A stretch of 64,000 nucleotides of DNA from Atopsyche davidsoni (GCA_022113835.1 JAILWY010000016.1:5549501-5613500); one strand, 5' to 3'; shown: positions 50,101 to 62,430, counted from the first letter of the stretch. Notes: generated by a model not told the origin, from the sequence alone. Made by a program: numbers and translations.

Positions 50101-50615
50101 TAAGTACATGTTTCTGACTCGTTCAAAATCCCTGTTTAAAGGTTCGATGCCGTTATTCGAAACAGAATGGGATCGATACTACCGAGGCACAGTCCTATCG
50201 CCGATTCCTGCGGACGTTACGGGTGGAATGGATTTTTACCTGCAACAGTTATCTTTGATTTGTCTTCTTATGCGATCTGAGAAAACTTCTATTCGTTCTA
50301 TAGATAAGTACTTGGTACTTATGTAAGGCGTACGTTAGCGAGAACCTCCGCCCACGTGCTCCAGTACTAACTGATCCATGAATATCCAATACGGAGATAT
50401 CAGAACTTGTTATAAGATTTTTGCTCTTGGTGTTTTGCTTGAATAATTTTTAAATGGAAGTGTAACAAAAATCATCGTTGGCTGCGTTCTTTTGCCAGTA
50501 ATATTTCAGATACTTCAGTAGGATTGTAACAATACGCACTGGTCGGGCCAGTAGCTCGCCGGCCCCGTCCGTAATAACGTCATCCGCGACTGTGGGATTT
50601 CAAATAGTGATTAAA
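50101..50615. other. Balanced island downstream of the 50650 exon candidate
   Basis: Unique sequence with ACTACCGAGGCAC near 50177 and GCTCGCCGGCCCCG near 50554. A 72-codon plus-strand frame (50108-50326, ATG start) is open but unrecognised. Confidence 0.25.
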
Positions 50616-50649
50616 GTATTTATTACTCAGTGCTGCGCGTGTGGACTTC

Positions 50650-50883
50650 TCATGGTGATTGTACTTCCATCAATGCAGCTTCTGCATCACCAAGATACCG
50701 GCAAGTCCTAAACACTCTATCTAATTTCTCTGGTGGAACATCCACGACTTGAAATCGCCATGTTTGATTTCTCAGCGCAGCGTATCTATTGAAATTGTTC
50801 AGTAAATTTTTTCGAAATAGTAACTTTGGATTGTGATTATATAATCTGTAATAATTTTTTCTACGGTGATCGTTGATTCTCAA
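50650..50883 (-). CDS. Candidate 3'-terminal coding segment, product unrecognised
   Basis: A minus-strand frame ends in TGA at 50650. AATAAA follows at 50624-50619, an ideal poly(A) signal distance. The last 45 or so codons (RYAALRNQTWRFQVVDV onward, then PPEKLDRVFRTCRYLGDAEA) have globular-protein composition. Possible acceptors read TTTCAATAG and AATTATTACAG on the minus strand. There is no ATG at the start of the frame, so this would be a terminal exon or a relic. I cannot name a family; an old transposase or retrogene fragment is equally possible. Confidence 0.33.
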   Translation of the reverse strand: MRINDHRRKNYYRLYNHNPKLLFRKNLLNNFNRYAALRNQTWRFQVVDVPPEKLDRVFRTCRYLGDAEAALMEVQSP

Positions 50884-51429
50884 TCGAATGTACGATATTT
50901 CAATGTGTGTAGAACATCGGAATAAAGTAATTTTTAATTTGATATTTTAGCATACCTTATTTACTATGATTAGCCCATAATATTTTTACATACTATGTTT
51001 ATTTCGTATCATGTGGAAAATGATAAAACTGTTACACATTCTTTAAAATATTTACATGTAATATTTTTATTGTTAAGGTCATTTAATATTACTTTCATGT
51101 TTTCATGAAGTATATTTTTTCTTCTTTAAAATTTACGCCTTTGTATTCCATAAACTGATATTTTTTTTAATAATTTTTTTTGCTATTGTTTATTTTACCA
51201 AAAAACATGACTTTTCAATATAGCAACATGATTAATTAGAAAATCTAACTTGTTTGAAATAATTCTGAAAACTATTATTTTTACGGTAAAGTGACTATAT
51301 ATCTGCATTATTTTTCTCAATACTACTAGAACGAATTAATTAAAAGTGCATATTAAAAATGAGCAAAAAGTCTGACTCGATTAATTATTCTGAATCACCA
51401 AAAAGAAATAACAGGTTTCAATAGGTACC

Positions 51430-51735
51430 ATCGTGCCTTCAGTCCGCTGGCTGCAGCTCCGACGTGATTACTGCACCGATATCGCATCCCAAGACTTGCA
51501 GAACCGCCTCGCCGCGCTCAGCTGTCCCGGGAAACCGGTTCCCGAACCGGTTCGGCTTAAAATAATAAACGTTAACAATCGCCGTCACCGCCGGCGTATT
51601 GTTTAAAAACCCATCTCGGGTCCGTTCGAATCTTCCTTGTCGTGTATTTGGGACAAAATACAACCGGGGGTTTTCGACGCAAGTAAATAATATATCGTCA
51701 ATCAAAAGTAACATCCGCCTGTATACGGAGCCTTC
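51430..51735. promoter_or_regulatory. Candidate regulatory island with paired Grainyhead sites
   Basis: Two perfect AACCGGTT octamers lie at 51533-51540 and 51545-51552, 12 bp apart, inside a 300-bp CpG-bearing island. A 91-codon minus-strand frame covers the island, but it starts at a non-ATG codon and lacks recognised motifs. Spaced Grainyhead sites are typical of epithelial enhancers; function is inferred. Confidence 0.4.
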
Positions 51736-53140
51736 TTAAAGTATAAATTTAATGAAGTTTTATAATAAAAAGCAATTTAAGAAATGCAACAATAACATAA
51801 ATTTTTCGCTACACAGTATTTTGAATAAGTGCAAAAGAAATATTGTATCAATGTTACAACGAAGTAAATTTCATTTGACATCGTTCAAATTTATTTTTAA
51901 ATGCGATTTAAGTAACATTTATATTTTATATTAATGTTGAGTTTTGAAAACATCTAGTGAGTGTTTTGATGCATAAAGTTATTTCTCAAAATGTAAATGT
52001 GACAGTTTTGTCAAATGTAACCTATTATCTGTAGATTCGTCAAAATAAAAAAACTGTTCGGGATTATTTTGCCGAGAAGGCGCTTGGCTTATTTTTTATT
52101 TTGTAAATATTGGGTATTAGGTCTTGTAGGATGATTATTGTTTCCTGATGCACTACAGCTGTATAAGTGTGTGCTCAATTCCCAAGTATCTTTTTTTTAC
52201 AAGCGGGAGACATTTGCAACCAAACATATAGCTTAAAATGATGAGTCAATAACCACACAATTCTAAATGAGTGAAAATAGTGTCCGGCATAATGGCTCTC
52301 CGGTATTTGCCTTGTTGTATAAAGCGCATGTCTCATATAAATAACTTATTACTATGTTGAACATGAAATCGAAGCCTTAATAGGGAGGTTTTGCGGCGGG
52401 TGGAACTGCCGGAGTCTCTCTGCAATCATACATGGGCTTATGATGATACAGATCTTCCACATGCACACAGCTGAATTATTCAGGGTTTCACAATTTTGAT
52501 TTTGATAGTCTGTTGTGAAACTTATCGTTTATTACAGATTGATGTTTGAAAACATAAATTATTAAATTGGAAAAATATTGGTGGATTTTCAGTGATTTAA
52601 TAATAGCTCTTTTATAAAAAGCTGTGGGAAGACTTTAAATTAGTTGTGGTAAATTTATAAGATAATTCAAGAAATCACATTAATGTACATAATGCAAGTT
52701 TTAGAAATTTTTCACGGACTTTCATTTTTAAGAATGATTTTATAGCTAACAAGTATTCATAAAAAAAATTAACAATTGCTCAACATAATTATTAGATATT
52801 ACAGATAATGGTAGGTAAGATTATTACTTCATAACACAATATATGGATTTTTTGGGTGTAGTGATCTTTACTTTATATTTTGGTACATCCTTATCCTTGA
52901 AAGTTACAAGGACATTTAAAAAATGTCACTTCAAGTAATGTTTTTGTTTTATCAATATTCCAATCGAAAATAATATGCTTTGACAGTCAGAAAGTGGTAT
53001 AAAGTTTAATGAAACAAAATCTTACTTCGAGTTAAGACTAACTATTTTTTTTGTTTTTAGATAGCTAACAATTTTCATGAAAACAAATATAATATTATTT
53101 TAAAGGGGTGTGTATATCTAACTCTAACGTCACCCCGATT
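51736..53140. other. AT-rich stretch
   Basis: No gene is seen. A short patch at 52385-52440 contains TTTTGCGGCGGGTGG. Confidence 0.4.
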
Positions 53141-53465
53141 ACTGAAGGATAAAGTGATACCAGGCTTTGAAATTCCTAGAGTGAATTCTGAAGATAAACA
53201 AATCATATATAATATGATAGACCACCTGACGGGTAATCTTCTCGATGGCTCATGGCAACTATTAAAAGCCAGAGCCTCGCTTTTAAGTCGCTTAGCCTTA
53301 ATTGAATAAAAGAGCTTTAATTACTGGGAGATTTGATACTGACACCGTTAACCGAATCGGACAGTCGGATCCGATAATCCCGCATACAAAACACCGGCTT
53401 GTCTGATCGCGTCTGGCCGCAGCACAGTAGCACTGCCACAGTATACATAAACTACCTTCTTGCGT
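53141..53465. other. Balanced island
   Basis: High-complexity unique sequence with AACCGAATCGGACAGTCGG near 53349. No sustained frame. Confidence 0.25.
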
Positions 53466-53819
53466 AGGGTTATCAAGCGCTATTTTTTGACTTCTTATAT
53501 ATATTTTTAATTATGTATATGAGAATATGCAAAGATATATATATATGAATATGAAACGCACGTTCATTGACTACTAAAATATGACATGAGGCTTTTTTTC
53601 TAATAATTTTTTCAGTAGTTTATTAGTCACTATAGTCAGTTTGTCCAAACGAGAATTTCTCCCGTACACGATAAAAAGAAAAGCAATTAAACACAGACCC
53701 AATCACCAAGATCTACATTATCGAAAAAAAAAAATTCTAAAAAACATATGCTTTATTATTATAATACTTTGTTTTTTTTTTGTCGCTATAAATTTAAAAA
53801 AAAAACCGACTATTCCGGT

Positions 53820-54190
53820 TTTCCTTTTCGATGACCCTGTCCCCGAGCGAGACGGCCGCGGCGCCAGGTCCCAATTTGAGGTAATTTATTTTATCAAGGC
53901 GTAATAATATTAATTCGGAGTTCATCTTTCTGCATATCCTGTTTGTAAGTAACTTTGTAACGGTAGATTTTTTTCGCCCCGGCTTCCGTCTTGCGATTGT
54001 TGTTAATTTTTAATTCGGGCCCGCCGCGGACCTCTTCGTCGACCGGTATATTATTAATATTAATTACGCACTGATAACTTACTTAGTTGGTTTTTTTTAA
54101 CATCGAAGTTGGACTGTCGACCGGACGTGCCAATCTTTGAGTGGAGTAATCGAATAGAACCAACAACACCCATAGTAACAGAATAAGTAC
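53820..54190. promoter_or_regulatory. Candidate conserved non-coding island
   Basis: GC-rich blocks (GACGGCCGCGGCGCC near 53851, GGGCCCGCCGCGG near 54017) alternate with homeodomain-like ATATTAATTCGG and TATTAATATTAATTACG. A hairpin AAAACCG...CGGTTTT sits just to the left at about 53801-53821. No frame of note. Confidence 0.3.
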
Positions 54191-55900
54191 ACTTTAAAAA
54201 AAATAAATTAAATGATCTATTATGTCTTGACAAGTAATTGAAGCATTCTAAAACATTTTTTTTTTTGTTACATTAAACCTAGATTTTTTACCGTCGACGT
54301 TTTAAGCCCTTAAAAGACAAAACTTTTACTAAATAAAAATTTCGTAATCTCCTAGTTGTTTGGCTATTTTTTTTTCAATTCGGAGTTTTACTATAAAGTA
54401 AACAAGGCTGTCGTGAAAAATTTATTAAAAATTATTATTTTATAAAATTTATCTTTTAAAACAACTTTTATTGTAATGAAAAAGTATATAATATCAAATG
54501 ATTGGCGCATCGTATTATCGATAAAAAATATTTTTTTTTTTAGCTTAGTAGGTTTGGTACTTTTCATCAGAGAGAGCGTTTTTTTTTTAATTTAACGGCT
54601 CAATTAAAATATTTTATGAAATGAGTTATACTAAGTAGTTTTTTTTAAATAATAAAAAAAATATTTAAATGAATTATGTTAGAATTCACTAGAAGTGGGA
54701 CTATAAAACATAATTAAAATATCATAATTTTTAATAGTAAAAAATAACTAGCTTTCTGATGAGTTATTGCTCTTCCAAACCTGTTTATATGCACCGGGTT
54801 GTAATGCATTTTTTTTAAACATTAAGCCCATAATCACTTGAAGTTTTTTGTTGCTTTGGCTAGTGGTATATTTAATTGATTGTTTCGTAAACACCGTGTC
54901 ATTAGAGGAGCTATTATAACTTTCTAAGATCATCTCGAAGGTGTACCAAGAATCGCTGCTCACAGTTTGACCCTAGGAGTCATCATGACTTCGTTAATAA
55001 TCATCAAATCGAATATAAAATTCATAACGTGCTTGAAATTGCGACTCCTCAAATAATTATCAATATTTAAAAATAGTAATTCCTTGTCGTGAATGTTGCT
55101 ATAAAATCTTAAATTTAATATATCTAGTATCATTATATTTAAACAGGTGATTAACTTTATTTTTATTTTCAAAAAATGTTATCATTTGTGGTTACGTTTG
55201 AGTCACTCGATTTAAACTTTTAGTACACCGATACGGAATAAGTTTGTCAATACTACGAGTTCGGAACAATTGCAACGCTTCATGAAATATTCACAAAATG
55301 AAAATGTCATATGTGATTTTTAGAGGCCAAAGACGACAACTCTACAAAATATTCAGTTTAATAATGAGCAGACTTTCCGGCCGTTTAAAATAACGGTTCC
55401 AAGTCCAGTTGCATCCCTTTTCAGTTTAAAAAATAAGTGTATAATTGTTTTCCACTATTAAAATAAGTATTTTTTGAAAATCCCTTGCACTAACCTGAAC
55501 AAGAAAACGCAAAAAAATTGAAAAACATATTATTTTACTTTGAGGAGAATGTACTTTTTTTCTACAAAAATAGCAGGAAAACTGTCGCTTTAAGTTGCAC
55601 AAAGTCCGTTTACTATTTTTTATTAGAAATAAAATCAACGAGCTAATGCCTTGGAGCCTGAATCAAACTGCTGAGAATCTTAATAAAATCTTTACGTGTT
55701 GGAAAAATAATGCAGCAAGTTCTACTAAATATGGACTATTTTTTTTGATATTGAGTTACGTCATAACTGTTTGTATGAACTCAGAGAGTTGACACATTGA
55801 TTTGTTTCCTGAAAATGACTCTAGTATCGGAGTCTAAACGTTGTTATTCTAAATTATAATTAAAAAATCATTTTACTCTAACTTTATGCAAACTGTAAAA
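54191..55900. other. AT-rich stretch
   Basis: No gene is seen. TATCGATA at 54516-54523 is an isolated match to the insect DRE promoter motif, with no other promoter evidence. Confidence 0.4.
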
Positions 55901-56170
55901 ATATCGATCAGATCATAGGCATCTCGATTATTATTCCGACAGAAATTTCATACCGAAATCTCTCTCGGGTCATAAAATATTTAGATGGTTTCCATCACGC
56001 CAGGAGTTTGATGAGCTCCCCGCCCCACCTTCCTGGAACTGGTCTCCCCAAGGTCAGTCGCTGATGCCGGTTGGGCGTAGGTGGGGTCATTATGACCCAG
56101 TGCGTTATGTCTTGAGCTTGAGGTTGATTTGGGTTAAGATGGGATTTGGGTCTGATACCTCAGATATTAA
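55901..56170. promoter_or_regulatory. Island with nuclear-receptor-type palindrome
   Basis: GGGTCATTATGACCC at 56084-56098 is a perfect palindrome of two GGGTCA half-sites with a 3-bp spacer. Other TCA-type half-sites (AAGGTCAG near 56050) are close by. Confidence 0.3.
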
Positions 56171-56489
56171 ATTGTTATACCATTACATATTCAGTGATAT
56201 TTTTTCGTTTTGGTACATTACTATCAATTTAATACACACAGTATATCCAAATCTTTCTAAATATTATTTAAGTGCTTTTTTACCATCTTCGCCGTTATAA
56301 CAAAATTCTGTATAATTTTGTAGTTGCCACAGATTTTTTTTATTGAATTTATTTCTGTTTAAGTCAAATATGCAGTTATATCGTTTCTCTTTACTAGAAT
56401 CCAAAATATTTTTTTTATAATTTATCATAGCACTGTAATTAACTCAAAATGTGTGTGTTTAAATATAACGCGGTAAAAAAAATGTTCAA
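56171..56489. other. AT-rich flank of Helitron B
   Basis: No feature is recognised. Base 56489 is the A of the Helitron target. Confidence 0.4.
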
Positions 56490-56738
56490 TCTACTATAAT
56501 AATAGCCATTGTGTGTTTGTATGTTTGTATGTTTATATGTGTGTATGTTTCGTTTTTCCGTTCTGTATAGAATATCTTAAAAGATACAACGCTGATTTTT
56601 TGCACATAAGTTAAGTAAATTTTTCCGCAGCTATGTGCCGAATTTCAAGACGATAAGATAATATTTTCATTCATAAACTTTAAAATATGCTTTAGCGAAT
56701 TTCAAAATACGTCATTTTATGACGGGCTACATTGCTAG
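56490..56738 (+). mobile_element. Non-autonomous Helitron, copy B (249 bp)
   Basis: Same ends as 5271-5604: TCTACTATAATAATAGCC at the left, and hairpin CGTCA-TTTTA-TGACG then CTAG at the right, between A (56489) and T (56739). It lacks about 85 net internal bases present in copy A, between the AATATGCTTTAGCGAATT block and the 3' hairpin. The hairpin loop differs by one base while the stem is unchanged. Confidence 0.88.
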
Positions 56739-57215
56739 TATAATAATAGTTAGGATGACAGTGCTCTATTGTGAATATCAATTTAATTGTATTTGCGGGC
56801 TAAGGCTAATTTTATTCATAGACGATGATTTAATAATTGACTATATTACAGTTTTATATTTTTTGTCCAAAAATTTAATATAATTTATTCTCCAAAATTA
56901 GAAGATTTGTCAATAACATTTAAAAGATGACGACTATCCAAATAATCAAAAGATCACAGATATTATTTTGATAATTTTAACCCTTTTTTCAGCAGTTCTT
57001 TTGAGAACAGACTACTTTTTTTAGCCTAAAAGCTTTTAAATAATTTAATCAATTTTTGGTTTAATTTTTCTTCAATTATCTTGTGTTATAAATTTAAATC
57101 AATCAATCTTTTTTTTCTCTGAAAAAGCTCTATACTGGCGCTAATACATTAATAATTCTATTTGGCTAATCATGGGTGTTACAAATGAAGCCTGTTCATC
57201 TTCAATAAATTGTTA
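56739..57215. other. AT-rich stretch
   Basis: No feature is recognised. Confidence 0.4.
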
Positions 57216-57910
57216 CCAGCTTTCTCTCTGTGTTGTGTATTAAGAGATGGTAGGCCGAGAACAGTGCGGGGCCGTGTTCTTCCAAATTCTCCGGCGTTAA
57301 GTTAACCGTTAACTGTCACGATATTGGACATTCCGAGACTACAGATGAAGGGTCTCCCGACAAACTCGCAGGCCTCATTTTAAATTAGGTAATCCAGGAA
57401 TTCACGGCTGTCATCCACACTTGTGTAGGGCGGTCCTTGCAGCCTGCCTCTTTAAAACCGCCAGCGGCAAAAACAGGCAGGCAATATTCAATCAATCAAA
57501 ATTAATTATTCAAATATTAAAACAAAGATGTCAAAACTTTAGGCAAAGAATCTATAATATCACTACTTGTAATAAAAGGAGGTCTGGTATTTTCAACGTT
57601 TGATTGTGTGCAGCTGGCAAAGTGTAAATAATGAAATGCATTCAATATCAGCGAGACCATAGAAATGCAGTTTTATGGGATATTCCACGTCGATTAGGAA
57701 CCAAATGAGTATAATTTCCTGGTCCGGTAAGAACTGGGGTAAATAGTATTTAATAGGTACGCGAAGTGTGACATGACTAATGAACGCCCTGTGTTCGCAG
57801 ACAAGTAGGTCACACGGACAATGAGATCCTATGGATTGATAATGGACTGTCCCTTGCAATATCTGTGTACTGCACTTCATATTAATTGAATAATCAATCA
57901 ATTCTAGGAA
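57216..57910. promoter_or_regulatory. Long candidate conserved non-coding block
   Basis: About 690 bp of high-complexity sequence in two parts. The left part has GTTAACCGTTAAC near 57301. The right part has TTTTATGGG at 57671 (Caudal/Abd-B-like), CAGCTGGC near 57611 and GACATGACTAATGA near 57770. No frame longer than about 100 codons, and none is recognised. Confidence 0.3.
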
Positions 57911-58429
57911 TATAATTGACCAAGATACTGTGAATCCAATTACAAGGCTTAATTATTCTATCCCAAGACGATCCCTTCAGAATTAAGGTCTTAACTTATA
58001 TACATAAATAACAATTGGAATGATTAAATTTTTACATTATACCTAGAAACTTTAATCACTTGCCCTTTAAAAATATCGTGTGAAGACATGTTAGAGCTGA
58101 AGTGGACTTTTATGGACTTTTCTTTTTTTTTAATACGGGGTCTTCGTTCTTTTAGGGTATCTGCATAATATATAATACAAACCACTGCCAACAGAATGAA
58201 TTTAGAATCAGAATTTAATACAAAAATAATATTATATGCATAGGGATGATTACGGTCATATTTATTTTTTTAGTAACAAAATTACCCAAGGTATATAGTT
58301 GATGGACGCCATATTGATTTTCTTACCTTATTGAAATACAGCTTAGGACACAGAAATCAAAAATAAAAAAGTTCCTTTTTAAAAACAATTTTTGTGCCTT
58401 GTATTCTATTATCGTCGTATTATTCTGTA
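57911..58429. other. AT-rich stretch
   Basis: No feature is recognised. Confidence 0.4.
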
Positions 58430-59040
58430 ATACGCATTGCCGATGACTTTTTAAGTGAAAATAAATCAACGCAGTCACGTTTTCTACACAATGAGAAAAT
58501 GAAATTACTAGAATCGATCTCGTTTGTCGACCGCCGTAACGGAATCACACGGAGTGCACCCAGATCCGTCACATCGATTCAATTTTACATAGGAAAGAAA
58601 AAAAACCTGTGCACTACCCACCAGGACGCGCTGTGACGTCACGCCCCTCGAGAGCTGGACCTAATAAAAGGACTTCGTGGCCCAGGCTAAAACGCGTAAC
58701 CCGAAGTATTCAATGCATTAGAAATGCACGAACGAACGCGTTTACGCATTCTGAATCGCCGGGAATTGCCACCGAGCCAATCGCGGCCCCGCATCGGCCG
58801 TTCGGGCCCGCCATTGCACGGCACCGGAGCGCAGGAATATCGTTTTTAATTTGGGAAACAATGTCAGATTCCCGGGAATAAATGAGCCTGGCAGGCGACA
58901 AGTGTTCCGGCGGGCGCTCGTGGAGCTCGTTCCGCTGCGTTTGCGATTGGAAGTGAAAAACAATTACCAGCTCAATGAAAGAATGCCGCTTGGAATCCGT
59001 CGCCTTTTAAATAAACTAATGCAGAATATATTTTAGCCGC
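58430..59040. promoter_or_regulatory. Long GC-rich candidate regulatory island
   Basis: About 600 bp including the strongly CpG-rich part 58760-58940 (TCGCGGCCCCGCATCGGCCG). Frames of 60-90 codons are open on both strands at once, as expected for GC-rich non-coding DNA. Homeodomain-like ATTA cores punctuate the GC blocks. Confidence 0.3.
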
Positions 59041-59930
59041 ATACAACGAAAATTTCACATTTGATTTGATGATAAAGCGTGAATTTGACTGAATTAATTG
59101 ATATTCCTCGAATTTTCTATGATTCCATTATTGCGTTGGTTTTTTTCAATTATTTCTCGAGCCGTATCGTTACAAGTAATGGAGTCGCAAATTCAATTAG
59201 TTTGGTATTTTTAATGCTCCCCTTCCCTACCGCAATATCTGACCAAATCGCCTAATTCCGGTATTATTGTTACCCTAAGCGAGACTAGCTTTGTCCCGTA
59301 GATACAAAGTACTGTGACCATGCTTTTATTCAATAATATGGGAGATGCGATTAATGACCTTGGATTAAAACACATTACAAAACAATTACGTTTTATCAGT
59401 TGTTCTTACTGTTTAAGTATGTATAATACATATACTCACTTAAAAGTTTACGCATAAATACGTTTGAACAAGTATAAACTTATTTAGAAATGATCGAATT
59501 GAGTTTTAAGAAAAGTTTTAATACAAAAATCAGCACTTTATTTATAAATCTTTTGTTATGAATAAAATTTTAATGAATAAACCGTAAATAGGGTGTCATT
59601 TTTTAAAGTACAACACTGCGTTGACGTGCAAGGCATTTTAAATTTGAAAAGCTACCAAATTTGTAATAAATCAATTAGTACAAACGTAAAGATAATTTGA
59701 TATGCCTGTTTACAGTAAATGTATATATTTAAAAATTAGCTATTTTATTCATAATTAAATTATTATTTGAATAAAAATAATAGAATGTAAAAATATATAT
59801 TTCGTATTCACTGAAGTTATTAATTTCAATTGCAAGAAAATTTATATTTACTATCAGAGCTTTGCAGCTATTTAATATCTGTAAGAAGTACGCGAGCTCT
59901 TAATTAATTAAATAACACAAAAGCAATAAA
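59041..59930. other. AT-rich stretch
   Basis: No gene is seen. A small balanced patch lies at about 59215-59320. Confidence 0.4.
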
Positions 59931-60720
59931 TGTCCAATTTAAAGTATCGCTTGGTGACCCCCGAGGAGTAATATGTAAAGCGTATGTACGAGCGCATTGG
60001 CCGGCGACGTGCGATGCTTACCGAAGTGCGGATTATGCAGGCGGCCTGTTGTGTGTGCGGGGGGAGGCTCGTAACATGCACCCACCATGGCTACACACAG
60101 CGCGGCGCAGTACATTACTGCGGCCGTCCGATCCGGAGATATACGCTTCTTTCGCTCTTGGAAGACTCACCCGAATTAATGTTGATTACTTTGCCCAGCA
60201 GAAGACAAACACTGCTACTGAAAATCGAATCACCAAAGCGATAAAGATACACAGCAAGCGGTAAAACAAATCTGGCTGATCATATTGATATGCTACGAAT
60301 AAAAAACCGTATCATGTTTTTATATAAAAATTTATACATTTTTTTTGAACGCTTTATTCATGTACACATTTATACATGTATATAATATTTTTCATAATAA
60401 ATAGCGCCACAAGGATACGACGTACGCTCAAAGTACGAAACTTCACGATCATGAGTCAAAAAGCAAAACTGTGTAGCGCTATTTTGCAACTCCCGAGGGA
60501 CGTACAGTTTTTGCGAATCTCGAAAATTAGGAAATTGTTTTAAAAAGCCAGAGGCGTCCGATAAGATCGCCATGCTCGTCATGTCCGCCACTGGGGTGCA
60601 ATATGCTCTCCATGCAAATGGTGACTAACTTTGGATTATTGTTAGGCATGTACTGGCTGCGTTAAGATAACCCGGCCATGTCGTTAGGGTGATTTCGACC
60701 CCTATTAGTTTTAAGCTTTT
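59931..60720. other. Two balanced islands (59931-60250 and 60400-60720)
   Basis: The first is GC-rich, with an ATG-started plus-strand frame of 86 codons containing CCVCGG and CTHH, superficially zinc-finger-like but without a known spacing. The second is unique sequence with a 73-codon minus-strand frame. Neither is called a gene. Confidence 0.25.
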
Positions 60721-61226
60721 AAGAATAATCATATTAGAGGATTGCGCAATCTTGACGTATACGTTTTGAGTTGGGCAACCAATTACACCTATACTTACCA
60801 AAGATTTAGAATTAGGGATTCATGATATAATTTCATTCAATTTTCTGTTTTAATTTTATTTGTGTGTCTTTTTTTTTAAAAACAAAGTTTTTTGAGCTGT
60901 TGTTTTACTAAATAAAGACCCTAAAATATTTAATATAAATAAACCTTTAAAATACTACCTGTTACGTTTCTGAAGCTTGTATTGTTGTTCGCAAAACTAT
61001 CTGCATAAAACAGCTTTTTATTCTATTTGAATTTTTTTTTTGATCATGGATGCAATTTATAGTTCTATCATAATAATAAAAATAGCTTTTGCTCCACACG
61101 AATTCTAAACTGGAACCGTAAGGCCAAATACAACCACGTTATGCACTAGGCTACGTTTAGTCGATTGAAAAGATATAGTCTTTAAAAAAAGGCGTTATTT
61201 TTCTATTAAATGTAAATAAATGATTT
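60721..61226. other. AT-rich stretch
   Basis: No feature is recognised. Confidence 0.4.
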
Positions 61227-61495
61227 TCACGGTATGTTGATCTTGAATATTTTGAACCACGAGAAATCTATTTCTCCGGAAAAACATTTTTTGGGCATTA
61301 AGTATTCACGCGCTTTTCCCGCTTGAAAATAAAACGGTTTATCCGAAATCACCCAGTCACCACAGGAATAAAAATAAAATATATACTTACGCGGGGTCGG
61401 AATGGCGGGGCACACTCGCCGAAGGGTTTTGTCTGAAATTTCAGCGTAAAGTGCCACTTCGGAGAAATGACAATGTGAGGAAGCTAACAATACAT
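61227..61495. other. Island with a possible small minus-strand exon
   Basis: On the minus strand, GTAAGTATAT (61390-61381) is a near-ideal 5' splice donor. The string GAAATTTCAG ending at 61433 could be the acceptor, bounding a 42-nt exon at 61432-61391. No product can be named, and the exon is too short to judge coding status. Confidence 0.2.
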
Positions 61496-62105
61496 TAAAT
61501 TGCTAGCTATTTCAAATCGTTAAAAACTAGCTATTTCAAAATTAAACATGAATGTTTTATATTTATTAATCATTCAAATATTTTATTCAAGTAAACAAAC
61601 TCAGAAGAATTTTTATAACTAGTTCATTTTGTCATAAATGTTACGCAATGTAGCTACAACTGTTTTGTTAATAATCAAAAATTGCAAGAAGCACGTATCA
61701 ACCTTTCTTTTTATCAGCTTAACAATGTCTCCTTAAGAGTGGTGAGCACTCGTAAATATTTGATCCTATTTATATTTTTTATAAAAAATATATATTCATC
61801 GTTTGGTGAGTAGTAAATTTATTTAAAAAAAATATGATAAATGACAAATATTAAATTTCACATAGTTGCAATGGTTAAAAAACAATAATATAATTATTTC
61901 ATGCTTATATGGAGTTAATAAATTGCAGTTTTTTTAAATTTATATTGTAGTAAGTATTGTTGTTAGAAAACAGACAGATTTCATATGACCCAGTTTTAAA
62001 AATATATGCCTTATTGAATTGTAGACAGAAGCGAATTGAATACTTTGGTTTCTCAAACACTCAGAATATATACTTGCATTAAATTTTAATAAAAAGTTTT
62101 TTTAT
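61496..62105. other. AT-rich stretch
   Basis: A short direct repeat, CTAGCTATTTCAAA (about 61502 and 61527), is the only structure noticed. Confidence 0.45.
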
Positions 62106-62430
62106 TAATTAAATTCGGCGGCCGAACTACCTCCGCACATAACGCGCCTACACACCGCCAGTGGACCAAACAAAACGCAAGACGTAACCCGCTAAAGACG
62201 TCGAGAACATTATTTCAATAAGTTAAAACATAACTGGCTGGGGTGGTTACAGCCCGCTACGTGGAGTGAATTCTCTATGGCGGCATAGCCAGTAAGCGGG
62301 ATCTATGGTTCTGCGAGAACGCTCGAAATATTAATTCGGGATTGAATAAACTCCGTTCGGATTTGCGCTTTCTGTCGTCGCGGCCGGACACCGTTTTTAG
62401 GATTTTAATGAATTGGATTGCGGGCAAATA
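62106..62430. promoter_or_regulatory. Candidate conserved non-coding island
   Basis: Balanced, high-complexity sequence with AATATTAATTCGGG near 62328 and GTCGTCGCGGCCGGAC near 62373. No frame is seen. It shares the ATATTAATTCGG-type string with the island at 53820-54190. Confidence 0.3.

Noticed and set aside
50140..50200. GGTTCGATGCC as a tRNA B-box
   Set aside because: No acceptor stem or A-box upstream; imperfect B-box.
54516..54523. TATCGATA (DRE) as a promoter
   Set aside because: Isolated in AT-rich DNA with no initiator, downstream gene or CpG context.
58609..59036. Multiple 60-90 codon frames on both strands
   Set aside because: Simultaneous opening on both strands reflects high GC and few stop codons, not coding selection.
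59984..60244. 86-codon frame with CCVCGG...CTHH, zinc-finger-like
   Set aside because: Cysteine and histidine spacing matches no finger class I know; GC-rich islands give such frames by chance.
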